Source: an uncultured Alphaproteobacteria bacterium (GTDB lineage Bacteria; Pseudomonadota; Alphaproteobacteria; Methylaequorales; Methylaequoraceae). From it: DNA of 64,000 bases. The notes beneath the pieces are model-generated. The model had not been told where the DNA came from. It made no database searches and saw nothing but the letters and a program-made list of their open reading frames with translations. The stretch covers positions 84,911-148,910 of the forward strand of contig CACHGK010000003.1 of assembly GCA_902579395.1 (NCBI GenBank), read 5' to 3'. Position numbers and translations under genes: made by a program. The number at the start of each line of letters is the position of its first letter. Position 1 is the stretch's first letter. Below are positions 44,794 through 53,407 of this stretch, one piece after another.

Positions 44794-46455
44794 ATGACCT
44801 CAGTTAAACCAGAAATACTTTCACATCTCGGAATTGGATCCGGAATGGATACAACTAGAATTGTTGATGCACTTGTAGATGCTGAAGTTGCAGGTACCAA
44901 AGAAAGTTTAGAAAAAGAAGTAAAGGAACACGAAACTGATATTTCAGCATTTTCAAAAATACGTTCTAATCTTAAAACATTTAATGAAAACCTAAAATTA
45001 ATTCAAAATAGCGGGGATCTTGGGTACCAAGGCGCGACCTCTGACAAAACAATTGCTACTTTTGAATCAAATGGTGATACCGCAGCCCAGAGTATTAATT
45101 CATCGTTGACAGTTTCAACTTTAGCAACAGCTCATACTTTAACAGGACCATCTTTAGCTTCTACTAATTCAACTGTTGGTGCCAGAACGATTCAGATTTC
45201 TTTTGGAACATGGTCAGCAGATCCCACAGCAGGTGGTGGGCAAACTCATACCTCAAACGGTCAATCTACGATTTCAGTTACAGCAACATCTTCAACAACA
45301 CTTCTTCAATTGAGGGACATGATTAATACTGCAGCCACAGATTCTGATAATGACGGAAGCAAAGATGTTACGGCATCAGTACTCTATGATGGTACAAATT
45401 ATATGTTGTCTTTAAAAAGTGAATTTGGTGCATCAAATGAGATGAAAGTAACGGATAATCATGCAACTCCAGCTTATGCTTATGATACAACTGACGGTGC
45501 TAAACTCACTCAAAGAGTTGCTGGAGGAAATTCAAGTTTTAGTGTTGATGGAATTAGTATGACACGTTCAAGCAATTTGGTTGATGATTTATATCCTGGA
45601 ATGTCGCTTCAACTTCTTAAAACATCCTCTGACCCTATAACTATTACAAGTGAAGTGGATCTTACAAAAGCAGAGGATGCAATTTCGGCTTATGTTGAGA
45701 CTTACAATGATATTTATAGATCTCTCGAAGAATTGAGAAAATTCAATAGAGATAATCCAGAAGAATCAGGCGTTCTTGCAGGCAGTTCATTATTAAGAAG
45801 TATTATGACTGAATTAAGAGAGAGTAATGCTACTCCTATAAATGGATATGCTGGAGGTCCTTATTATTTATCAAGTCTTGGTGTTAAAACCAACAGAGAT
45901 GGTTTGCTTTCATTTAATGATCCATCAATGTTAAAAAAACACTTTGATAATAATGCAGAATCCTTAAGAAGTTTTTTTAAAAATCAAATTGTATCAACTA
46001 ACCCTGTAATTGAACCAGCTGTTTACAATATTGCGAACAGTGTGCCTGGTTCTTATGCTGTAGTAGTAAGCGGAGGGTCTGTGAGTATTGGAGGTGTTGC
46101 CGCATCAGAGAGTGGAGGGGTTCATACTGCTGGTTCTGGGGATCCAAATGGTATTGGGGTAACAGTCTCTGCATCAGACACAACTGGTACAATTCATTAT
46201 GGAAGAAGTCATCTAACCTTATTACAGGAGAAGCTTGAAGCATTTGTAAAATATGATGGTTTAATTAGTAGCAAAGTAAGAAATAGTGAAAAAAGATTAA
46301 GTGATCTAGCTCAAAATCAGGAAGCGCTCGAAATAAGAATCGAGAAATTAAGAGAAAGATATAGAAGCCAGTATGCAGCAATGGAAAGTCAAATTGCTTC
46401 TTTAAATGAAACAGGAGATATGCTTAAAGCTGCATTTGCACAAAAAGATAATTAA
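44794..46455 (+). CDS. fliD: Flagellar filament cap protein FliD
   Basis: 553 residues. FliD N-terminus LSHLGIGSGMDTTRIVDALVDAE, a central variable section, and the C-terminal coiled part (LSDLAQNQEALEIRIEKLRE, RYRSQYAAMESQIASLN) all fit. FliD folds exported flagellin at the filament tip. It follows the large flagellin after 30 bases and precedes a FliS-like gene, the common fliC-fliD-fliS order. GGAGG is 13 bases before the ATG, rather far for a ribosome site. Confidence 0.93.
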   Translation: MTSVKPEILSHLGIGSGMDTTRIVDALVDAEVAGTKESLEKEVKEHETDISAFSKIRSNLKTFNENLKLIQNSGDLGYQGATSDKTIATFESNGDTAAQSINSSLTVSTLATAHTLTGPSLASTNSTVGARTIQISFGTWSADPTAGGGQTHTSNGQSTISVTATSSTTLLQLRDMINTAATDSDNDGSKDVTASVLYDGTNYMLSLKSEFGASNEMKVTDNHATPAYAYDTTDGAKLTQRVAGGNSSFSVDGISMTRSSNLVDDLYPGMSLQLLKTSSDPITITSEVDLTKAEDAISAYVETYNDIYRSLEELRKFNRDNPEESGVLAGSSLLRSIMTELRESNATPINGYAGGPYYLSSLGVKTNRDGLLSFNDPSMLKKHFDNNAESLRSFFKNQIVSTNPVIEPAVYNIANSVPGSYAVVVSGGSVSIGGVAASESGGVHTAGSGDPNGIGVTVSASDTTGTIHYGRSHLTLLQEKLEAFVKYDGLISSKVRNSEKRLSDLAQNQEALEIRIEKLRERYRSQYAAMESQIASLNETGDMLKAAFAQKDN

Positions 46456-46522
46456 AAACTAAAAGAAAACACCTTTCTGTCGTTAGTAGTTTTAATATAA
46501 ACCATTAATGGAGCAGGATATA

Positions 46523-46915
46523 ATGAATGGAAATAAAGGTGTATTTGTAATTGAAAACAAATTAATTACTCTTGAAGCTTTAAATCATGTTAAGGAAACT
46601 ATAAAATTTGTTTTGTTTAATCTTAAACAAATAAAAGATAATCAAAAAAATAATTCTTTCGATAATAAAGAAGCATGCAAGGTTTCAATAGAAAAACTAT
46701 TTTTTTTAATTAATACTCTTAACAAAAAAGAGGATAAATCCCACATCATTAAAGACTTAGATTACTTATATAAGCACTGTGTATTTGCAGTCCTTAGAGT
46801 AAAAGATCATAAAGACTTTGATTTTTTAGATGGTGGCATTGAAGTGCTCGATGAGATTTCAGAGGGTTGGGACAGATTAAGTGCTTCAGTTGCACAATCT
46901 CCCGCAGCGGGATAA
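46523..46915 (+). CDS. FliS-like flagellin chaperone A
   Basis: 130 residues from the ATG at 46523, preferred over ATG 46508 because GGAG and AGGA lie just before it. It is a small helical protein. The second half (KDLDYLYKHCVFAVLRVKDH, then FLDGGIEVLDEISEGWDRL) follows the FliS pattern of a Y-x-x-x helix pair ending in a conserved W. FliS holds flagellin unfolded before export. The N-terminus is divergent. Position after fliD and before a flagellin supports the call. A related gene lies at 47733-48131. Confidence 0.65.
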   Translation: MNGNKGVFVIENKLITLEALNHVKETIKFVLFNLKQIKDNQKNNSFDNKEACKVSIEKLFFLINTLNKKEDKSHIIKDLDYLYKHCVFAVLRVKDHKDFDFLDGGIEVLDEISEGWDRLSASVAQSPAAG

Positions 46916-46922
46916 TTAAGTT

Positions 46923-47684
46923 ATGTCACTCGCCTTATATCCATCGTTAAAAATTGGGGATACAGAGCGAAAACTTCGTGAATCAATTTCGAGGATTACA
47001 ACTGGCCTTAATTTGTTGGGAGGCTCTGGAGGTGCTTTTGCCCAGAGTGTTGCTATAAAAGCTGAAGCAGAGTCTCATAATCAAGTTATATCTACATCCA
47101 AGGTGGCCCAAGACTTTTTACTCACGGCCGAAGCTGCACTGGTTGAGCTTGCCGCATTGGCCACAAGGTTAAGAGAAATTGGAGTGGCAGATACTAGTTC
47201 AACCAACAGTGCATCAGATACTGCTGCGCTAAATGCAGAGGCAATCGCTGTAAGTGATTCAATTGATGATATTGTTTCATCTTTGCAGTTCAATAATATA
47301 AATGTTTTAGGGACGGGTTCAGTAACAAAAACAACACCAAAAGATATTGATGGGGGGCTAACTACAATTAAGACTACTGATGGTATAGCTGCAACAAATA
47401 TCTCAGATGCAACAAATTCTAATACTACCGCTGACACTGCTCTTGCTTCAATAACAACTTCAATGGGGCATGTATCTGGGCATCTAGCTTCACTGCAAGC
47501 GTTTGGTGATGTATCGAGCTCTGTTTCAGCAATAGAGATGCAATCAGCAGCTCGATTGATGGATACAAATTTTGCAGTTGAAACTGCAAAGTTATTAAAA
47601 AATTCACTTATAAGTTCCTATGCTCACGCTATGGTTTCTGAGGCAAATGATATTGAAAGGAAAAAATTAATAGTTCTAGCCTAA
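46923..47684 (+). CDS. Flagellin-like protein, divergent short form 3
   Basis: 253 residues, more divergent than the other flagellins. D0/D1 features remain: RKLRESISRITTGLNLLGG, FLLTAEAALVELAALATRLREIG, a brief Thr/Asp-rich middle, and C-terminal ARLMDTNFAVETAKLLKNSL with AMVSEANDIERKKLIVL. The usual Q-A-N pattern near the C-terminus is changed to SEANDIERK, so polymerisation contacts may differ. It lies between two FliS-like genes, seven bases after the first. Confidence 0.82.
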   Translation: MSLALYPSLKIGDTERKLRESISRITTGLNLLGGSGGAFAQSVAIKAEAESHNQVISTSKVAQDFLLTAEAALVELAALATRLREIGVADTSSTNSASDTAALNAEAIAVSDSIDDIVSSLQFNNINVLGTGSVTKTTPKDIDGGLTTIKTTDGIAATNISDATNSNTTADTALASITTSMGHVSGHLASLQAFGDVSSSVSAIEMQSAARLMDTNFAVETAKLLKNSLISSYAHAMVSEANDIERKKLIVLA

Positions 47685-47732
47685 ATTTTTTTTTAATTGG
47701 TCGTTATAATTAATAACAAGGAGTAGTTAAAT

Positions 47733-48131
47733 ATGGAAAATCAAATAGAAACAAAAAACCCTGAAACAAAAAAGCCTGTAACAAAAAAGTCTGAAACAAA
47801 AACTCAGTACAATATCATTTTAGAGCTTTTAAAGGGATTAAACGAAAATATCATCAAAATTGAAAAAAAATTTAAAAAAAATAAAGATGATCAAGAAATA
47901 ACAAATTTAGCTTTTAAGGTTGATAAGATTGCGTCTGCACTTCACTATTGCTTAGATTTTGATAATAAAGATTGTAAAAAGATAAGCGAAAACCTTAGAG
48001 AATTATACAGGCACATTAGATTTTCAATGAAAATGATATATGAGCAAAGAAATTTTAAATTTTTATCATCTGCAAGTAACGTTTCAAAAGAACTTTATGG
48101 TTCTTGGTCAAAAATAAAACCGACTATTTAA
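47733..48131 (+). CDS. FliS-like flagellin chaperone B
   Basis: 132 residues. A lysine/threonine-rich N-terminus contains three short repeats (ETKNPETKKPVTKKSETK). The rest is helical; ISENLRELYRHIRFSMKMIY followed by FLSSASNVSKELYGSWSKI aligns with the same segments of chaperone A, including the final W. Ribosome site AAGGAG. It directly follows the divergent flagellin gene and may be its partner. Confidence 0.6.
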   Translation: MENQIETKNPETKKPVTKKSETKTQYNIILELLKGLNENIIKIEKKFKKNKDDQEITNLAFKVDKIASALHYCLDFDNKDCKKISENLRELYRHIRFSMKMIYEQRNFKFLSSASNVSKELYGSWSKIKPTI

Positions 48132-48170
48132 TATTTGTTATTTTTTTCCTATGCCATAGAATGATACTTG

Positions 48171-49877
48171 ATGGTTGGAAGAATAATATCGGTAATTCTA
48201 ACTGGACTAGTTGTTGGTTCTTCGGTCTCAATACTAGTCCAGATATTTCTATTTCTTGTAAATTATCTTTCAGACTTATTTAGAACTGATTTTGGTGATC
48301 TTTTAAATCAAGATCATTTCAGTACTAACGAATTAGTAATTAAAATAATTTTTTTCTTTTTGATTGTTCCATTTGTGGTTGGTTTGATTGTTGGAATAAT
48401 TAGAAATTTTACTGAGGGCAAAAGATGGCATGGTCCTCCTGATGTAATACTTTCAGTTCATAAAGATGACGAAGAATTAAATGTTAAATCTGGATTTCTA
48501 ACGTCTATAGCATCGATCTTGTCAATTTCGTGTGGGAGTTCTGTTGGGCAATATGGACCTCTTGTTCATTTTGGTGGAACAATTGGAGCAGAAATAAAAA
48601 AGTTATTCTCTTATGCACCAGATTATAAAATTCTTGTAAGTTCTGGTGTGGCTGCTGCAATCTCAGCAGGTTTTGGAGCCCCACTTGCTGGATTGATTTA
48701 TGCAAGAGAAGTCGTTCTACGCCATCAGTCTTTAGCCAGTTTTTCACCCATTCTTTTGTCGTCTATAATTTCATATTTTTTTACAGTTGAAGTTTTTAAT
48801 TATGAGCCAACTTTTGACATTCCAAATGTAGATGGTAATAATACAATCAATATCTTAATGATTATAGTCGCAGGAATTTTGGCTGGACTTTTGGCAAGTT
48901 TCTATTCGTTTCTGCTTACAAGCCGTTCCTTAAATTTTCTCAATAGTCCTGTGTCAAAACCATATTTAACACCTGCCTATGCTGGAATGATATGTGGACT
49001 AATTGCCATTAAATTTCCAGAGGTGACTGGAATTGGATCAGAAACTATAAATAATTTGTTAAATAATAGGGTTAATCTTCAATTGGCGTTAATTTTCTTA
49101 ATTTTAAAATTATTTCTTACTACAATATGTATAAGAATGGGTTTAGTTGGAGGAATTTTTGCCCCTGCATTATTCCTAGGCGCAAGTCTGGGAGTTGTGT
49201 CTGCAGGAATAGGGGAGTTAATTTTAGTTGATATTAATCCTTATTTAATAATTTTATCATCTATGTCAGCATTAGGAAGTTGTATTATAGGAGGACCGAT
49301 TGCAAATGTATTAATTATTTTTGAATTAACATCAAATTATCAAGCGGCATTATCGGCAGGGGTTTGTATTGTAGTTGCAACTATAGTTTCATCTCAATTA
49401 ATTGGTCAATCTACATTCGACCAACTTTTAAATAATAGGAAAATAGATATTACAGTAGGTCGTGATATCTTATTTCTTCAAAGAAAAAAAATAAAAGAAA
49501 TAGTTGATAGAGATTTTTTAAAACTTGATGGAGAGATGACAGTTAAAGAGGCCATTGAATTATTTAAACAAAAACAATGTAGTGAAGGTTATTATGTTAA
49601 CCTTAAAGGTAAGCTTATGGGAAAAATTATTCTTCCACTTTTACTCTCTTATAAAATGAACGAAAAAATATCTAAGGTTAAAAAAGTTAATTTTTTAAAA
49701 ATTAGAGATGATGAGGATTTATCTAATACCATCGAGAAATGTAAAGATTTTGTAGGAGAGTCTATTCCAGTAGTTGATGGAAAGGGAAAAATAATTGGTA
49801 TTTTTAGTGAAAGCGATCTCTTTGTTAGTTATTTAGAGGCAGAAGCATTTAGAGCAGATGTTGAGACTAAATCGTAA
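48171..49877 (+). CDS. ClC-family chloride channel/transporter with CBS domains
   Basis: 568 residues from the ATG at 48171 (a TTG one codon earlier is possible). About ten to twelve membrane helices, then two cytosolic CBS domains (about 450-565). ClC wording: HGPPDVILSV, SCGSSVGQYGPLVHFGG and GGIFAPALFLGA. The gating glutamate of the usual GREGP loop is replaced: here GQYGP, with Y at about 128. Such a change often means a channel-like or uncoupled protein, though this must be tested. It sits inside the flagellar cluster but has no obvious flagellar role. Confidence 0.88.
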   Translation: MVGRIISVILTGLVVGSSVSILVQIFLFLVNYLSDLFRTDFGDLLNQDHFSTNELVIKIIFFFLIVPFVVGLIVGIIRNFTEGKRWHGPPDVILSVHKDDEELNVKSGFLTSIASILSISCGSSVGQYGPLVHFGGTIGAEIKKLFSYAPDYKILVSSGVAAAISAGFGAPLAGLIYAREVVLRHQSLASFSPILLSSIISYFFTVEVFNYEPTFDIPNVDGNNTINILMIIVAGILAGLLASFYSFLLTSRSLNFLNSPVSKPYLTPAYAGMICGLIAIKFPEVTGIGSETINNLLNNRVNLQLALIFLILKLFLTTICIRMGLVGGIFAPALFLGASLGVVSAGIGELILVDINPYLIILSSMSALGSCIIGGPIANVLIIFELTSNYQAALSAGVCIVVATIVSSQLIGQSTFDQLLNNRKIDITVGRDILFLQRKKIKEIVDRDFLKLDGEMTVKEAIELFKQKQCSEGYYVNLKGKLMGKIILPLLLSYKMNEKISKVKKVNFLKIRDDEDLSNTIEKCKDFVGESIPVVDGKGKIIGIFSESDLFVSYLEAEAFRADVETKS

Positions 49878-50214
49878 AATCAACTGAATTCTTTTGTTGT
49901 TCAGATGTAACTTTTATTGATGAAATCATCAAATATTTAGTAATGCTTTCATTATGAAAATAGGTTGGACCAAAAAGTTCTCTTGATTTTAAGAATGATT
50001 CTGTACTAATACCAATACTTGGTGCTAACTTTGGGCTATAAAGCTTTTTTTTAAAGAGTTCAGAGTTTTCCCTATTATACTGACCTAAGTTTTGATTATC
50101 ATCAATATCTCTAATAATGTTTCTATTAGCAACCTGATGTGGCACACCTTTTGCTATATTACTTGTAAATTGATTGGCAATAGGGTCAACATAGTTATAG
50201 TTAGGGTTGATCAT
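49867..50214 (-). CDS. Uncharacterised 115-residue protein
   Basis: No family recognised. Asn/Ser-rich, no signal peptide or membrane helix. The N-terminal half (NPNYNYVDPIANQFTSNIAK) looks extended; the C-terminal half is more helical (ISTESFLKSRELFGPTYFH). It diverges from the FliS-like gene C across 16 bases and overlaps the converging clc gene by 11. It has no clear ribosome site. Could be a small flagellar accessory factor; a chance ORF is not excluded. Confidence 0.5.
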   Translation of the reverse strand: MINPNYNYVDPIANQFTSNIAKGVPHQVANRNIIRDIDDNQNLGQYNRENSELFKKKLYSPKLAPSIGISTESFLKSRELFGPTYFHNESITKYLMISSIKVTSEQQKNSVDFTI

Positions 50215-50230
50215 TTGAAAATAATAACTT

Positions 50231-50629
50231 ATGAAACTTAATCAAGCAAAGAAATTTTACAAAAAAAGTCAAAATGATGGCTTAGAAAATGCTAATCCGT
50301 TTGAAATTTTTAAGAAAATAAATTACGAGTTGGTAAGAGCATTAAGAATTGTGTCTCAAAAAATTGAAAAAAAAGAGATTGATGAGGTAAGACAAAAAAA
50401 CTTTTCTAAAGCCCTTACAATAATTTACACCATCCAAACAAATCTAAATTTTGATAAAGAACTAAAAATTTCATCTGATTTATTTACTTTTTACGAATAT
50501 TGCAGAAAAAAATTAATAGAAGGAATAACAAGCTTGAAAAGTAAAGATATTTTCAAATCTGCCGTAAGTTTAGATAAGATGTTTAATTTTAATTATATTC
50601 AAAATGATGGAGTTTTAGATGTTATCTGA
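50231..50629 (+). CDS. FliS-like flagellin chaperone C
   Basis: 132 residues, the best FliS match of the three: an AKKFYKKSQNDGLENANPFE start, in place of the usual AYQ...SPxEL opening, then KALTIIYTIQTNLNFDKE and SSDLFTFYEYCRKKLIEGI, which mirror the FliS helix containing LYDYM..RL. It overlaps the next gene by 11 bases, as fliS often does with fliT. Confidence 0.65.
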   Translation: MKLNQAKKFYKKSQNDGLENANPFEIFKKINYELVRALRIVSQKIEKKEIDEVRQKNFSKALTIIYTIQTNLNFDKELKISSDLFTFYEYCRKKLIEGITSLKSKDIFKSAVSLDKMFNFNYIQNDGVLDVI

Positions 50630-50954
50630 TAAATTTGTAAAGGATGAAGATTGTTTAAAGAATAATGATTTGTCAAAACAAATTTCAAGACTTGAAGAAT
50701 TAAGTATTTCAATGTCAAATTTGATTGAGAGTGGAAATTCTCAAAAAATAATACATTTGGAAAAAGTTAGAAAAAAGATATTAAAAGATATTCTAAAAAA
50801 GAAAGAACCTATCCCAGGAGATCTTCGTCCTAAATTTTCAAATATAATTGATCTTAATACAAAATTGATTGAAAAAGCAAATCAAAAGAAGAAAAGAACT
50901 CTTGATAGTATAAAGAAAAAAATAAATTTTTATAGGTCTTACAGGGATATCTAA
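50619..50954 (+). CDS. FliT-like export chaperone
   Basis: 111 residues, all helical and charged. LEELSISMSNLIESGNSQKI, a middle with KKEPIPGDLRPKFSNIIDLN and the C-terminal KKKRTLDSIKKKINFYRSYR fit the three-helix FliT/FlgN layout, in which the protein binds FliD or FlgK/FlgL before export. Overlap with the FliS-like gene supports the reading. Small coiled proteins are hard to assign, so this is a moderate call. Confidence 0.55.
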   Translation: MLSDKFVKDEDCLKNNDLSKQISRLEELSISMSNLIESGNSQKIIHLEKVRKKILKDILKKKEPIPGDLRPKFSNIIDLNTKLIEKANQKKKRTLDSIKKKINFYRSYRDI

Positions 50955-51089
50955 ACTAAAAGAATTTAAGATAAATCAAAATCGATTATTATAAATTTTA
51001 AAATATTTTTCAAAACTGTAATTATAATATATTTTTGATGTTAGACTTATAACTCAAAGTAAAAAGTAAATTCAAATGTGGAGAACAAT

Positions 51090-51524
51090 ATGAAAGATCT
51101 TGATACTGAGAAAACAATTTCTATCCTTAACAATGTCTTAAAATATGAATTGGCTGGAGTGGTAAAGTATACTCATTTTGCTTTAATGGTAACTGGTCCA
51201 AATAGATTAAGCCTAGATAAATTTTTTAAAGAGCAGGCTGAGGAATCTCTTGAGCATGCTCAAAGGGCTGGAGAATTGTTAACAGGTTTGGGCGGTCATC
51301 CCTCTCAAGCAATTCCAGAAATAGAAGAAACAAATAAGCATTCAATAAAAGATCTCCTTTATGAAAGTTTTAATCATGAGCAAAAAGCTATAGATCTTTA
51401 CAAAGATCTTTTGGCTCACTCTGAAAATAAGAGTCTATACATCGAAGAGTATGCTAGAGAAATGATTAAAGAAGAAGAGATGCATGGTATCGAAATTAAA
51501 AAAATGTTAAGAGATTACGAATAA
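51090..51524 (+). CDS. Ferritin-like / bacterioferritin protein
   Basis: 144 residues from the ATG at 51090; the GTG at 51078 is rejected because GGAG lies between it and the ATG at good spacing. Four-helix ferritin-like pattern with metal-ligand residues: LKYELAGVVKYTHFALMV, EQAEESLEHAQRAGELLTGL, NHEQKAIDLYKDLL and EMIKEEEMHGIEI. GLGGHPSQ between helices is common in proteins labelled bacterioferritin. The heme-ligand methionine region of E. coli Bfr is not matched, so heme binding is doubtful. Stores or detoxifies iron; an iron-uptake operon lies a few kilobases away. Confidence 0.8.
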   Translation: MKDLDTEKTISILNNVLKYELAGVVKYTHFALMVTGPNRLSLDKFFKEQAEESLEHAQRAGELLTGLGGHPSQAIPEIEETNKHSIKDLLYESFNHEQKAIDLYKDLLAHSENKSLYIEEYAREMIKEEEMHGIEIKKMLRDYE

Positions 51525-51544
51525 ACCTCTTAAATGGAGAATAA

Positions 51545-52438
51545 TTGTATAAGTGTAGCTTTATACTTCTAATTTGCTTTTTTTTATTTCTAAGCTCTAT
51601 ATTCACTGATTTTTTTTCGAATCTAGGTTTTATCATTCCATATCTTCTAGGCATTGTAATGCTTGGTATGGGTTTAACGATAGATGTTAATGAATTAAAG
51701 GCAATTATAAAGACGCCAAAATGGATTTTTACAACCGTAATCCTACAATATTCGGTAATGCCCTTTCTTTCAATTTTAATTGTCAATCTCTTCAATTTTT
51801 CTGATGAAATTGCATTAGGTTTTATTATTCTGGGTTCTTGTCCTGGAGGAACTGCTTCTAATGTGATTGCCTATATTTGTGGTGCTAATCTACCCTTGTC
51901 AATTTGTTGCACATTTGCATCAACAATTATGGCAGTAATCCTAACACCATTATTAATCTATTTATTGTCTGATGAAAACATAAGTATAAATACAATAGGT
52001 TTAATTAAATCAACATTCTTTATTGTATTTATTCCAGTTTTATTTGGTTTGTTTTTAAAATTCATTTTTAAAAATTGGAGTCAGAAATATTTAAAATTTT
52101 TTCCATTTTTTTCTGAGATCGCAATTGCTTTTATAATAGCAGTAATTTTTGCTATTAATTTTGAGTATGTCTTTAAAATTTCTTACCTAGTTGTAGTCGG
52201 TGTAATTATACATAATCTTTTTGGTCTTTTCTTTTCTTTTCAAATGGCAAAATTTTTGAAATATCCAACTGATGTCAGAAAAACTTTATCCATAGAGGTT
52301 GCAATGCAAAACTCTGGTCTGGGTATGACACTAGCGCTTTTACACTATACGAATATGGTTGCACTTCCAGCAGCTATTTTTAGCCTGTGGCATAATATTT
52401 CTTCAGGAGTACTTGTGTATTTCTGGAAAAAAAAATAA
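51545..52438 (+). CDS. Bile acid:sodium symporter (BASS) family transporter
   Basis: 297 residues, about nine to ten hydrophobic helices. BASS wording: GIVMLGMGLTIDVNELKAII, FIILGSCPGGTASNVIAYI (the sodium-site region), and EVAMQNSGLGMTLALLHY. It likely imports an organic acid with sodium; the substrate is unknown. The start is a TTG with GGAG five bases upstream; no better ATG exists before the first helix. Confidence 0.87.
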   Translation: MYKCSFILLICFFLFLSSIFTDFFSNLGFIIPYLLGIVMLGMGLTIDVNELKAIIKTPKWIFTTVILQYSVMPFLSILIVNLFNFSDEIALGFIILGSCPGGTASNVIAYICGANLPLSICCTFASTIMAVILTPLLIYLLSDENISINTIGLIKSTFFIVFIPVLFGLFLKFIFKNWSQKYLKFFPFFSEIAIAFIIAVIFAINFEYVFKISYLVVVGVIIHNLFGLFFSFQMAKFLKYPTDVRKTLSIEVAMQNSGLGMTLALLHYTNMVALPAAIFSLWHNISSGVLVYFWKKK

Positions 52439-52472
52439 ATTATAAACTAATCTATATTGAAAGGTCATAAAT

Positions 52473-52700
52473 ATGAGAATTAGCGCAAAAAATCAAATTA
52501 AAGGAAAAGTTACATCCGTAATTCATGGTTCAAGTTATTCAAGAGTCTCAGTTGAGCAAACAGATGCGGACGGAAATGCAACTGGAAGTTTTATTCACGC
52601 TGCTGTACCAGTTGATATTTGCCAAGATATGGATCTTGATAAAGGAAACGTTGTAACTTGTATTTTTCCTGCTGCCGCGGTAATTATTGGAAAACACTAA
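52473..52700 (+). CDS. Molybdopterin/molybdate-binding TOBE (Mop) protein
   Basis: 75 residues, a single TOBE/Mop domain: MRISAKNQIKGKVTSVIHG at the start and GNVVTCIFPAAAVIIGK at the end. Molbindins of this size form hexamers that store molybdate or tungstate. It is 11 bases ahead of an ABC permease of the tungstate type, which supports the assignment. Formate dehydrogenase at the left of this window would use the metal. Confidence 0.82.
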   Translation: MRISAKNQIKGKVTSVIHGSSYSRVSVEQTDADGNATGSFIHAAVPVDICQDMDLDKGNVVTCIFPAAAVIIGKH

Positions 52701-52711
52701 AAAAAAAATAA

Positions 52712-53407
52712 GTGAATTTTCTAATAGATTCGTTGAAGCTTATAATTTCTTTTGATCCTGATTTATACGAAATTATTTGGTTATCACTGAGGGTATCTTT
52801 TTCAGCCTTATTTATATCATGTATTATAGGTTTACCAATCTCAGGATTATTATCGTCAACAAATTTTTATGGAAAGAGAACCCTAATAATTTTTTTTAAT
52901 TCAATGATGGCACTTCCGCCAGTTTTTGTTGGATTGATATTGTATTTACTTTTTTCTAACACTGGGTTTCTTGGTTTTTTGAATTTATTATACACACCAT
53001 CTGTAATGATAATTGCCCAAGTTATTATTATATTACCTGTAATTATATCAGTAAGCACTGAACTCCTTGAACAGATATTTATGGAATATAAAGAAATTTT
53101 TGATTCATTTGATGTAAGCTTAAAAAATAGGATAAAAACTACAGTTTTTGATGCAAGAATACCTCTTATAACATGCATTCTTACTGGTCTTGGTAGAGCA
53201 CTATCAGAGGTGGGAGCTATTATTATAGTTGGTGGAAATATAATTCACCACACTAGAGTAATGACAACGACTATTGCTCTTGAAACCTCAAAGGGTAACT
53301 TGGAAATGGCTATGTCTCTTGGAATTGTTTTAATCCTGATTTCAATTGGAGTTAATGCCATCGTAATGACAATGAAAATGATTGCTAAGAGATATTCTTA
53401 TGATTAA
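52712..53407 (+). CDS. Tungstate/molybdate ABC transporter permease (TupB-like)
   Basis: 231 residues with about five to six helices. The EAA-type loop is GLGRALSEVGAIIIVGGNI, typical of TupB/ModB-like permeases; HHTRVMTTTIALETSKGNLE is characteristic of the TupB group. GTG start. The next gene encodes its ATPase, overlapping by eight bases. No periplasmic binding protein (TupA) is adjacent, so that part must be encoded elsewhere or the system differs. Confidence 0.8.
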   Translation: MNFLIDSLKLIISFDPDLYEIIWLSLRVSFSALFISCIIGLPISGLLSSTNFYGKRTLIIFFNSMMALPPVFVGLILYLLFSNTGFLGFLNLLYTPSVMIIAQVIIILPVIISVSTELLEQIFMEYKEIFDSFDVSLKNRIKTTVFDARIPLITCILTGLGRALSEVGAIIIVGGNIIHHTRVMTTTIALETSKGNLEMAMSLGIVLILISIGVNAIVMTMKMIAKRYSYD

